Part shown: one piece after another, positions 9,319 through 22,000 of the stretch | How positions within the stretch are numbered: position 1 is the first letter of the stretch | Layout of the letters: every line of letters starts with the position of its first letter | Assembly: GCA_903813345.2 (NCBI GenBank) | Contig: CAIIXF020000011.1 | Coordinates: 8,838,842 to 8,902,841, forward strand | Direction of reading: 5' to 3' | Origin: Owenia fusiformis | Lineage: Eukaryota; Annelida; Polychaeta; Sabellida; Oweniidae | DNA length: 64,000 bases | The notes under the pieces: generated by a model | What the model was told of the DNA's origin: nothing | What the model saw: only the letters and a program-made list of their open reading frames with translations | The model's database searches: none | Position numbers and translations under genes: made by a program

Positions 9319-12294
9319 ATGATATGGGAGCTTCAGAATGTTATATGACTGAGAGAGTTTGGCGAGGCTTTGATCAGTCTAAAGACCTCATTTTCACTAT
9401 ACTTTTGTTCCTTCTATATAGCAGACTGATAACGCTGCTGAAGGATTAAATGCTGAACCGATCCCTTAAATCTTTTTCGTCCATGGGCTATTTTTCTTAT
9501 AGTGCGAGTCAGCAGCGAACTTCTGAATATGTTCTACATGTTCTGCAATGTTTTAACCCAATATCTAAAACGCATGAAATGAAATGGGCAAAATATATAA
9601 ATGAGCCACTGGGGAAAAAGGGGATATGAATCAACGAGTCTTCAGAGGCAATTATCTATATTTACCTTACACAGCCTGACATGGACTGATAACTCTTTGT
9701 CTTATTTGATGAAACAGAATGTCACTAAACCTTTACGGCTCTGTTATTTGACGGATTAGGTACACCATCGTGTATCGTGGGAGACGTCTTGCGCGGCGCA
9801 GTTATTAGTTATTAGTTCAGATGTTTCGGTACGTTATCTGATGATAAATATACATACATTCCTTGTTGAGCATCGTAACTTGGTAGCGTGCTAACTTATT
9901 ACAACACTGTTCTCATTGGTAGCATCTTACGTTCAAGTTTTAAATGTTTGAAATTGGTTTGTTATTGGGTGAGATGATAACTATGTCACTGTATGATAAT
10001 ATATAAGAACTTTAAATTGTTCACATAACAAAAATTGATAGCATTGCTTGTTTTGGCAATCTTTCGTAAACTATATACTACAAGAGCATTTTCATTGCAC
10101 CAGTGCATCTGTTTGTGATATTCATTCGTGGCAAATGAGAGCAGTGGGGTAAGATGCCGTGTTGTAAAACAGTGTAATGACTTATTCAGTTTGAAGCACT
10201 TGCTCACCCGATTTTACAACAGATGGCCTACTTTCGGCAAGCAATTTCCTGGATTAATAATAGGAGATTTTCTTTCTCGAGCTCCCAGATATCCAATAAG
10301 AACCCATTTTTCCTCAAATCAGAATTACATACTGCCACATAACCTACATGAGTATAATGTACCGTGTATACAACTTTTTCAAACATTAGATTTTCCCATT
10401 GCTTTGGTTATCGCGCTAATGAAATATGCAAGGCTTGGACATTTTGCTATAACCGACTTTATTTCAATATTGAGGATGACTTCAAAAAAAATTTTTGATG
10501 GCGCTGTAGTAGAATTTTTAAAATGATCACATCAGAATATAATGTACAGGGTGATTGAAAAAGTGGAATCTCTACTATAACGGACCAAATGTGAATAGGT
10601 CCATTATAGTCAGTTCAGATCTGACAACAACAGGACTTTAAAGACCTACTAGCTCAGAACCTGATGATGATGAAGATTTAAATTGACAAAACTTTCCATG
10701 TATTGTCCTGAGTAGAAGATCGAATCATTTGTATATAGTCAAAATATGTTGGTAATGTATTGGGGGCATTGCGATGGATGAAGGATAGTTCATTATTCCC
10801 CCGAAAGATGGTAGTATGTTTTGACTGGTAAAATGAAGGCCCTACTATCTTGGGAAGTAGGAACCATCTTCATTTTCTTATTTTTTGGAAGAAGATTGTT
10901 TTACAGAAGATCAATGATATAACACCATTTTAGAGTTGATCTTAACAGCTATGTAAATATACTATACGTTCAGTTTAGCATTGATTGGAAAGCTAAAACT
11001 ATGATTCAGTAGAGTTCTAACTTTTTGGCCCACCTTGATTTTCCTTAAATAAAACCAATATCCCCAGTTAATAGCCTCGTATATTCACCGCAACAAGGCA
11101 ACTTATATTCCATTCAGTGTATCATTACTCATTAGAGTGAACAACAAATTGGTTGCTGTTCTTTTGAAACATACATTTTCCAAGTTGTATTTACAAGTAA
11201 ATATAATAGGCTATGCTTTTTAGTAACACGCCATGGGAACCAGTTGAGATATTTTGAAATTCTAATGCTCATGTTCGTCATTTATCTATGTCTAGTGGCT
11301 CATCAGAAACCAGAAATAACCGTACCAAGTACCGAATAAAATACATTTAACTGTAGGGGCTCTTCTTTGGATCCTTGTTAATTGACTCCATATATTGAGT
11401 TTATGATGTCTTATTGGCTAGTATCTTTACAATGACTTCTGGGAAGGGATTAGTTCTGTTTTAATTAACTGTTCTCCGGAGAGCATCTTGAATGATGACG
11501 TATGCAGGAGGCATATGAGGCCCGAATGGAAGTGGTCCTCGAGGATTATATTGATTTTATCATTCTCATGGACGAGGAGCACATTTGGACTAAACACTCA
11601 AGTACAGTTCAATGGAAACAAGGCCAAGTCAGTAGAGGCAATGAAACCTCGTTATCCCGTCTTGCTCCAAGGTGGGCCCTAAATAATGTGGCCTCAAAAC
11701 TGGTTTCATTTTGATATCACCATTAAGAATAACCCTCACTTGAGAATGGCTTTGATATTTGAATAGATCTCAATTTTTGAAACTTCGGCTCATAGTCTCA
11801 GAAGCGAGACGCAAGTTAACTTTTCATAAAGGAAGAGCCATAACTGAGGAGATGAGAACATGAATGATGTTCTTATTGTCCTAATTATCCTATTGTTGTT
11901 TTATTTCCTTAGGTAGTACAGTGCCAATGTTGAGTTAATAATACTCATTACCAAGGATTTTTGCTAGCATGGGTTGTAGAACTATTTTTTACTTGTTTGG
12001 TCATTTTTGCCCGCTCATTTTTTTATTTCTTTTTTATTCGTTCAGTACAAAATCGAGTTTTGCTTTTTTGCAGTATATTACACATTGTTTATAGATGTGC
12101 GATCTTCTACATAGCATATGTTAAAAAAACACATTCAAATTCAACATTTCACCCCCCCCCAAAAAAAAAAAATTACCCAGAACAAGTGTCCACTCAATAT
12201 ATTCAACAACACAGAAGATTCTTTAGCAGGTACCCAAATATTTAAATACATTAACCCAACTCTATATAATTCCAATTAATACGTTTATTTACAG
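9319..12294. other. Upstream region of rapsyn, no supported gene
   Basis: The longest ORF (10128-10526, +, 132 codons) shows no recognisable domain and no clear splice borders. A poly-C/poly-A run lies at about 12153-12172. A rapsyn promoter and 5' non-coding exon should be somewhere upstream of 12295, but I cannot place them. Confidence 0.4.
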
Positions 12295-12315
12295 ATGAGC
12301 TTGGCATCGAGCTAG
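12295..12315 (+). promoter_or_regulatory. Short upstream ORF in the rapsyn leader
   Basis: Directly after the acceptor AG at 12293-12294 the leader begins ATG and reads six codons to TAG at 12313-12315. The uORF is in frame with the real start at 12322, so it ends 6 bases before it. A uORF this close could lower rapsyn translation; that is an inference. Confidence 0.55.
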
Positions 12316-13008
12316 GTTAGAATGGGACAACACATGGCAAAACGAAAGGTTGAGGAAGGGATCAAACTTTACGCGGCACAGAATCACGACAAAGCCATTG
12401 AGAAGTGGGAACAGGCGCTCAGGAAAATCAGAGGACCTCATGATAGATTTGCTATCCTCGGCTATCTCGCTTCTGCCCATTTTGATCGTGGAAAATATCG
12501 GGAGATGTTGACATTCGCGATTGAGCAGATTGACCTTGCAAATGAAACAGAAAATGACGTTCTTAAGGCAGAGGCATATCTTAACCTCGCACGTGGAAAT
12601 AACCATCTTTGTGAATACCAGAAGGCAATCAGCTATAGTGTGCACTGTCTTGAGAATGAAACAAATGATGGGCGCATACAGGCCTATGCATATCTTAATT
12701 TGGCCAATGCCCAATCTGGGTTCGGAAACTTCAGCAAAGCTCTGAAGTATTACCACGAGGCAATGACGAGAAGCAAAGCTGTGAAAGATTCTACCCTCCA
12801 GCTCCAGATTTACAGCGCTATGGGTAGGCTTTATACAGCATTAAAAGATTACGAAACAAGTTTGAACCATTTTTTGAAGGCAGCGGAGCTCTCAAAAAGT
12901 TCCAATTCTGAAGATGTTAACTCTAAATATCAGAGGGAGACTTGTCTAAATTTCGCTAGGCCCTACCAGAAGCTGGGACGTTATGAGGAGGCCATGGAAG
13001 CGTGTGAG
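12295..13008 (+). CDS. Rapsyn exon with start codon (TPR 1-229); CDS from 12322
   Basis: The acceptor TTTACAG ends at 12294 and the donor GTAAGA starts at 13009. The first 27 bases are leader. The coding part gives residues 1-229, ending YEEAMEACE at phase 0, and covers most of the TPR superhelix. The acceptor implies at least one non-coding 5' exon upstream. Confidence 0.9.
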
Positions 13009-16000
13009 GTAAGAACGGTTTCTTGAAACTTTTCTGCACTTGGCAAAGGCCTAAGAGGAACAGATCCAAGACTCATCACTCATCATTTTGATCATGGTCA
13101 AATTATCAGAATGCTCTTATTTTATTAGGATGAAAATATGTTTATTTATTGTTTTTGCCTCTTTTTCTTTTTCTCAAATTGATTTCTTAGCAAATATTGG
13201 CGGCTATCAAAACTACATGAACTTAGCTATGGAATACCATATAGATGTTTGGAAATTAGGTCGGTTTAAGACAAAATCGAGGTCAAATCATGATCACTAT
13301 TTTAAAAGTTTCTCACTTCACCTTATAATTTCTTTTAATTGTAGCTAAGAAAAATCTTTCAGAAAATTGATATTCATCTTCAATTTACTCTTGTAGCGAA
13401 CCGATGCATCAACCAGTCTTAATGTTGATAGAACATTTGGATCATTGTTTCTCGTGTTTCTTCATTTGGTGCGTTTACTAAAACTTTTTTGAAAACGATG
13501 AAAACAGGGATAAAAATACGCAGATACATATAACTATAAATGCGAATTCGGAATCTCTGCCATTGTGTCCAAAAAGTAGATAATAGGGAGTTTAAGATAG
13601 CGGTATTTTTTTTACCTACGTTACAGGGTTTACGATACGTTATTACCTATAAATGGCCGAAGATAGGTAATTAGAAAACGTATGTTTTTATCCAATAAAT
13701 TATGTCATTTCTAGATCAAATATCATCCATTGAACTTTAAAATACTAACAACAAACATTTGTGTCTCATTCGATCTGCATAGAAATGAAGTGGTCGAACA
13801 CATTCATTGATGCGATAAACGATGCCATGTGATGATGCATGAAATTGTTGAATTTACACATTCTTCATCAGTTTTGCTTATTGTAAATGTATGAAATCAG
13901 CCATTTAACATTTCGCCTTAAGTCACTGCCCCATTAGCGGGCCCACAAGCAACACCCCCTCCCAACTACAGTAGCTACACCACACTCTCTCTGAAGTATA
14001 TAACAGTTCTTGGAGGTGACATGTACTGGTATATGCCATATAAGCCATCGCATGGTTTTCATTCTATAATTAGGATGTTAATTTTATCATAAATTGTAGC
14101 ATATGGTTTCGTAGGCTTTTACGTTAATCTCAAACTCATTTTGCAATGCGCATTACCTATACGTATACGTAACATATCTAGGGATATGGATAGGTATGTT
14201 TTTACCCTAATCTTAACCTCCCTATTACAAAAAATTAAGGTGTGGCTATAAATGCGGTTCGTTTTAAAAGGATTGGTATCGATATGGAGAACTGAATAAT
14301 GTTTTTCTCTTAAACCAATCATTGAAAACATTCTGTAAAAAACACGGTATTTTATGTAATGTTGACTAATTTAGTTATAAACAGTTATACAAAGGAATTT
14401 TTGGTTGATTTTTAAAAAGTATTCAAAAAATTAAAACAAAATCCCCCCAAAATAGATAAAAATCAAGATAAACCTCTTATTTCATTAACATGATACTTTT
14501 TTGAAATCAACCAAAATTTCCTAATAAATGTACAATTACAATATTTATCTCGTTTTGTTCCAATGAGGTTCGGAAAAATGTTTCATTTCACTCTGGAAAC
14601 ATGATACCAAGAACAAAACAAGTGTTTGATGTGTTTTCTAAAACAATATAGATAAAAGTATATATCTATTTTTCAAATTATATTGTTACCATTCAAAAGA
14701 TGACCATTAAATTGACGATGTGTTAAATTTTTAGATTTTTTTATGACTGGTTTATATATCAGATGCTGGCACAGTTTTGCCGGAAGTTTGCAAGAAGTAA
14801 CTTTTGGCAATGCAGTATGTTAGAGTAACCTAGTAGGTGTAAGAAAATATAAGGTGATGGCCTTTAAAGTGGTAAAAACAATTTTCACGGCCGAATTGGA
14901 CTTCAATTCCTGCGATTTCAGGGGGTACTATAAGACTATTTCATAACATAAAGGATATAGTTGCTATTGTTCTGTTTTCTACAGCACACATTACTAGTCC
15001 AAAGATGAATAATATCCTAAAGTTATAGGCCAATATCTGTATTAGTCTCAGAAATATCGCAATTAATAGGAAAAAAATATGCAATTTTAGTCATTTTTAA
15101 GTCTCACGTATCTTTTATTTGTAGCTTCCAGCAAAAGATGGCAGCTTAAATAGCTCAAAATTGTTTTCTAAAAACTAATTCAAGCTTTGTTTGATATTGT
15201 AATACAATTATAATAATGATAATGTACTATTTATGATTTTTAATATGACTTTATAGTACCCTACCCCTGGAAAGTTGGCGTGGCCAATGTTATCATTTTG
15301 CAGCATACAATTAAAAACTTGTATTGATAGAAAGCAAATCAATGCATTTTTAACATTTTCACTTGTTACTTGACATTGTAATTCATTCGTTACTAAAATA
15401 TAGGACTCTACATATTTTATATATACATTTTCAATTTTGTACAATGTATCATGATGAAATCTAATAGGCTATTTCATTTTCAGTGTTGTAAGTCACAGTG
15501 TTTCCAAATTACCTTTGCAATGAGAAAGTACTACAAAGACTACATAATATGAGCAGTTTCAAGGTCCTAATACTAATACTTACCGATCTATCGGCGTTCA
15601 AAAATAGAGAAAGCTGTCGTGAGTGCAGTTTTAACTAACTTTGAACTGAAACTGCTGCTTAATGAATATTTTTCTCAACATCTGTGACTTTTTTAGACCC
15701 CAAACATAAGATACCAAGACATAATGCTACCAAGTTCTGATATTGGAAGTTTCAGAGCTCTAGATCAAATATTCACTTCTGCATGTACTTTTAAAAAGAC
15801 CCAAAAGGACAAAAAACCTGTCAGATATTGTGAAAAATATGAAAGATGCACTATTCAGAACAATTTATCTCTTAAATGTTACTTTTATTTGACATAATTT
15901 CTAATTCTGCCTCCAGTTAGAACCACCAATAATACATATGAGAAGACTTAACGTCATAGTAAGTGGAAGTTGTTACGCGGTAAACACAATACAAAAATAT

Positions 16001-19000
16001 GTCATATTCCGCAACGAATATGGCATATTCACTTGTGGTGTATGACAGATTCACCTGCGGTATATGGCATACGCACTAACCAATGAGAAAGTGATACGGA
16101 AGTACGCAATTGTCAATTGCATCGATTGAACGAACAAGTAAAACTTAATAAATTATTATAATGATTACTGAGTCAACAGTACTGTGTATCGAATATATTA
16201 ACTTAGCAGAAGTATCAGTCACCAGTCTCACGTAATAAACTTACTCAATCAATCCAGGATTCATATATTAGTACTCGACGCACTAACTATATTGGTAATC
16301 CAGCGTAGTTTTACATTTAGAGTCGATTCTCGCCACCAATCAAATCAAGGCTTTCTGTATCACATTTCCACCTGCGGTATATGTCATATTCACCTGCGGT
16401 ATATGGCATATTCCGCAAATGAGTATGACATATTCCGCAGGTGAGTATCGGGTATTCACTGAAATCAATGTATCACATATTCACTGCGGAATATCGCATA
16501 CTCACCTGCAGAATATGCCATATACCGCAGGTGAGTATGGCATATTCAACCGTATCACAAATACCGCGCAACCATGAATGTATGCCATATACCGCGTAAC
16601 AGAAGTACAGATCTATTGGCTTCTGAAAATCGGAAAAGCTGTAGCAAGTATGATTTTCACCAGTTTTTCATCTAAGACTGCAACTTTCTGAATTTTCTTT
16701 TTACAAACTGCACAGTAAGACCAAAGACATTAAAGGAAACATGGTCATTGTACCACCAATAATAAGTAAAAATAATATTGGTAATATATACCAAGTGTTT
16801 ACTTTAATTCCAAGGCATCTGAATTGATAAATAAATGAAATCAGTACTTTATTGTATCTTGGGACAAAATACAGTTTGAATGCTTAAGCTTGACATCACA
16901 GTATCAAGTGAAAGATACGTTGTTATATACAGCTATCTATCACTTTAACTGACTTTACTCTTCAATTTGAAATATGCCTGGCCATCCTAAGAAAAATGCG
17001 ATGGAGGGCAAAGAGGGTGCATGGTTTAATTGGAAATTAAGCTTTTCTAGAGATTAAAACTCCCACAATTTTTAAAAATGAAATGGAGAATAACATGTGA
17101 AAGTATAGGATGGACTAATTGTTCTAAGTAAGTTTTTGAAAGTAACATTGCATGAAATGTTTAAGCAAGAGATATGTTCCAAAATACTTTCAGGTAGAAA
17201 TAAAGCTTTGTAATGTAAAAACAATGTATTCTCAGTATCCCATGGTTGCAAGGATATAGATCGAATATCACATGAAGATATATTTGATATGTGGACCAAG
17301 TTATAATATTTTAGCAAAAAATTCACAAACCATCGAATATCACTTTTAAACTATCGAATATCACGTCTTAAAAAGTGATATTCGATGGTTTGAAAAGTGA
17401 TATTCGATGGTTTCGAATTTTCTCAAAAGAATTTCTTTTTACATTTTTTAATTATTTTCAAAAATATTTTAAAAAAATTTCAACATTTTTTCACAATTTC
17501 TTTTCAATTATTTTTTCAAATTTTTTCTCAAATTATATTTTTTCACATTTTTTCGCTGATGATGATTTCCCATGGGATAAATAAATTTTTTTTCAAAAAT
17601 ATCAATTATATCCACTCATGGATACAAATATCTTCACTGCGCTGCACTCACTCATGAAAATATCAATATCCACTATATATGGATATAAATGATATTTTTT
17701 CAAAACCATAGGATATTCCTATATTATATCAATTCGGATGCTGAAGTCACTTAATAAATAATAACTAGATGTAACTCCTAGTAAGCACTTCAAGTTTCAG
17801 TTCTAAATAAAATACAGTTTAGTTAAAAAATTGTTAAGAATACATACATTTTTTCACAATCACAATTTCACCATTTCTGACTGTATTTTGCATATTTTTA
17901 AGTGTCAATGGTTCAATGATTATTTGATATAACCTCCTGAAACTACTCTCATATATATTTGGTGGTACAGTGATATGGAATTCTGTCTTTTGGGGTCTCA
18001 CAGAATTCTTGTTTTAGAGAAGAAAATCCTGAAAGCTGCAGTTTAATATGAATTATAGGTGAAAATTGCACTTACTACACCGCTTCTCCCATTTTTAGAT
18101 GCTGATAAATCTGTAGCTACTCTTACTATGACCTTAAGTCTACTCATATGTATTATTGGTATTACTAACTAGAGGCAGAATCAGAAATTATGGTAAATAA
18201 AAGTAAAATTCAAGAGATAAATTGTTCTGAATAGTGCATTTTATTACATTTTTTTCGCGATATCTGACTGCATTTTGTGTCTTTTGGGTCTTTTTAAGAG
18301 TCCATGCAGATATGAATACTTGATCTAGAGCTCTGAAATTTTCAATACCAGAATTTGGTAGCACTATGTCTTGATATCCTGTGTTTGGACTCTAACCAAA
18401 TCACAGTTGTTGAGAAAAAAATTCATAAGTAGCAGTTTTAATTCAAAATTAGTTGAAACGGCACTCAAGACAGCTTTCCTCATTTTTGAAAGCCGATAGA
18501 TCGGCAAGCATTTACACCATGATCTTGAATCTGCGCATACATATTCTTAATGGCACTATCTCATTGCCCAGATATTATGGAACATTGTTGTCAAAAGGTA
18601 AGGGTGATCCGAGAAAAAGTTGGTAAATTGAAACAGCCTATTAGATTTCATTATGATACATTGTACAAAATTGAAGTCGTATATATAAAATATGTAGAGT
18701 CCTATATTTTAATAATAAATGAATTACATTGTCAAGTAACAAGTGAAGATGTTTTAAATGCATTGATTTGCTTTCTATCAATACAAGTTTTTAATTGTAT
18801 GCTGCAAAATGATAACATTGACCACGCCCACTTTCCAGGGGTAGGGTACTTTAAAGTCATATTAAAAATCATAAATAGTACATTATCATTATTATAATTG
18901 TATTACAATATCAAACAAAGCTTGAATTAGTTTTTAGAAAACAATTTTGAGCTATTTAAGCTGCCATCTTTTGCTGGAAGCTACAAATATAAGATACGCG

Positions 19001-22000
19001 AGACTTAAAAATGACTAAAATTGCATATTTTTTTCCTATTAATTGCAATATTTCTGAGACTAACACAGATATCGGCCTATAACTTTAGGATATTATTCAT
19101 CTTTGGACTAGTAATGTGTGCTGTAGAAAGCAGAACAATAGTAACTATATCCTTTATGTTATGAAATAGTCTTATAGTACCCCCTGAAATCGCAGGAATT
19201 GAAGTCCAATTCAGCCGTGAAAATTGTTTTTACCACTTTAAAGGCCATCACCTTATATTTTCTTACACCTACTAGGTTACTCTAACATACTGCATTGCCA
19301 AAAGTTACTTCTTGCAAACTTCCGGCAAAGCTGTGCCAGCATCTGATACATTAAGAGAAACGTGTGTTCAAAAAGTTCTCCATATCGATACCCCTCCTTT
19401 CAAGAAAATTGCCGAAATGCGTGTGTTATATGTCAGTTTTGCGTCGATAAATGTAAAAAATCAGATTTTCTACTCCAAAATGTTCTGATCTGGAGTTATT
19501 GTAACCATACATTTTCACACAGACCTAGCTAGTTTAGTTGGAATGCAATAAAGTAAGCCATGCGCTTTGCAGAGTGAAAAATGTCTATCATTTTCTTGGT
19601 AATCGAAGAAATAGCATAAGGCCAGCTTGTTTTAGCAGCTAATATTCAAATGCCCTTGAGTTCATAAACCATCGTTATATCATGTGGAAACGGGTGCAAT
19701 CAATCAATAAAGCAATATGAGCCAATTCAATATACAGTATTTACAAATGTTACATTGTATCGATTTATTTCTATGCTAAGTTTCATTTTAAAAAAAACCT
19801 TCGGATAATCTGGAATTTCTGGAAGGATATCTGGCATCTCACCGAACCTATTCAGAAAATAATAACAGAAATTAAATGCTGAACACAGTTGAATTTGTTC
19901 AGTAAAAAGATTCGTTATCTGTTCAATGAAAGTTGAATTTGAATTTGTTTAGTAAAAGATTCGTTATCTGTTCAATGCAACATAAGAGATCCCACGTTTC
20001 ATTCTATCAAATCTACCCCATCCATGATGCATCATGTAGGAACAGGAAAGGTATGGTTTTAATAGATTTGTGACTTATCGCAAATCTGTTGCAAAGAAAT
20101 AACACTTTACTTGTAACGAAAACATCACGTTTGTTGGTAAGTTCAGTATAAGCATTTTAATAGCTGTATAAATAAATATTGTATTATTGTAGAACAAGAT
20201 TTGAGCCAGGCCACGGGAAAAGGGGTCTTATCACAGATTTTTCAATATTTTGTTTTTTTGTTTATCTTAAAAAGCACAAAAAGACCTTTCAAATGAGCCA
20301 TGACTTATGACTATATATAGACCAAAGAGTCGGATTTTAATTTAGCACATTTTCCTCTTAATCTTGGGCACATTTTTGGCTCTAGCACAATTTTAATTTT
20401 TGTGATAAGACCGGTTTTCCTATGGCCAGGCTCATTTTATGAACTGACATTTTGACTTTGAAATGACCAAACTTCCTAATGAAAATCAAGACAAAGCCAA
20501 AATTACGAAAATCAAATCAAAAAACACAACAAAGACAGCTAAATGCTATTGGCTTATATCATACGAACAATGACCGTTTTTAAAAAGTGTCCAAAACTTC
20601 ATGATAACCCATCGTATACACAGATTCAAAGTACGGCCTGACTGCGCATAGGAGTCATTTCACTATTTCTATTCTTTGTTTAATCATTAAAGACATTTTC
20701 GCTGCTATTTTTCAACAAGTCTAGTCTGCTCTTCTCTGTTTCATTGATCGGCTCTCTATGTATGCTTTGGTAACATACCGATATCAAGAATGATTAATGC
20801 TTCTCTTCAACAAAGTACAATTGCTTCTAGAAACAAACATAGAAACAACACATTTAGTTCATATGATGTAACAACTAAACTTCAAGCATCTTCTGTAATA
20901 CTAAATACTAATAATACTAAAAATAATCAGGTAATAGGAATGGTATTGCAGCTGGGTATTGCAATAATACTGAAAAGAATCAGGAAATAGGAATGGTATT
21001 GCAGCTGGGTATTGAAATAATACTAAAAAGAATCAGGAAATAGGAATGGTATTGCAGCTGGGTATTGCAATAATACTGAAAAGAATCAGGAAATAGGAAT
21101 GGTATTGCAGCTGGGTATTGAAATAATACTAAAAAGAATCAGGAAATAGGAATGGTATTGCAGCTGGGTATTGCAATAATACTAAAAAGAATCAGGTATT
21201 AGGTATGGTATTGCAGCTGGGTATTGCAATAATACTAAAAAGAATCAGGTATTAGGTATGGTATTGCAGCTGGGTATTGCAATAATACTGAAAACAATCA
21301 GGTAATAGGTATGGTATTGCAGCTGGGTATTGCAATAATACTAAAAAGAATCAGGTATTAGGTATGGTATTGCAGCTGGGTATTGCAATAATACTGAAAA
21401 CAATCAGGTAATAGGTATGGTATTGCAGCTGGGTATTGCAACAATACTAAAAAGAATCAGCTATTAGGTATGGTATTGCAGCTGGGTATTGAAATAATAC
21501 TAAAAAGAATCAGGAAATAGGAATGGTATTGCAGCTGGGTATTGCAATAATACTAAAAAGAATCAGGAAATAGGAATGGTATTGCAGCTGGGTATTGCAA
21601 TAATACTGAAAACAATCAGGTAATAGGTATGGTATTGCAGCTGGGTATTGCAATAATACTAAAAAGAATCAGGTAATAGGAATGATATTGCAGCTGGGTA
21701 TTGCAATAATACTGAAAACAATCAGGTAATAGGTATGGTATTGCAGCTGGGTATTGCAATAATCCTAAAAAGAATCAGGTAATAGGAATGGTATTGCAGC
21801 TGGGTATTGCAATAATCCTAAAAAGAATCAGGTAATAGGAATGGTATTGCAGCTGGGTATTGCAATAATACTAAAAAGAATCAGGTAATATGTATGGTGT
21901 TGCAGCTGGGTATTGCAATAATACTGAAAAGAATCAGGTAATATGTATGGTATTGCAGCTGGGTATTGCAATAATACTGAAAAGAATCAGGTAATAGGAA

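Larger units (their letters stand above)
14248..19410. repeat. Large foldback (inverted repeat) of about 5 kb
   Basis: The left arm (about 14248-17090) is found in inverted orientation in the right arm (about 17700-19410). Anchors: CAGATGCTGGCACAG at 14760 against CTGTGCCAGCATCTG at 19331-19345; the stretches around 15208-15444 and 18650-18897 read as the same ORF on opposite strands; ATCGATATGGAGAACT at 14279 against AGTTCTCCATATCGAT near 19374. The left arm is interrupted at about 14305-14756 and by the transposon at 15971-16601. The centre has AAGTGATATTCGATGGTTT copies facing each other (17328-17412). Arms differ by point changes, so the event is old. Confidence 0.85.

Noticed and set aside
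11488-11714. Two overlapping ORFs upstream of rapsyn
   Set aside because: No domain, no splice borders, and neither frame looks favoured; probably chance or very decayed sequence.
12289-12756. 155-codon ORF on the - strand over rapsyn exon 1
   Set aside because: It is the shadow of the well-supported rapsyn exon on the opposite strand.
15208-15444. ORF shared with 18550-18897 on the other strand, suggesting a conserved gene
   Set aside because: The two are arms of one foldback, so they are similar by origin. The sequence lies in intron 1 of rapsyn and no domain is recognised.
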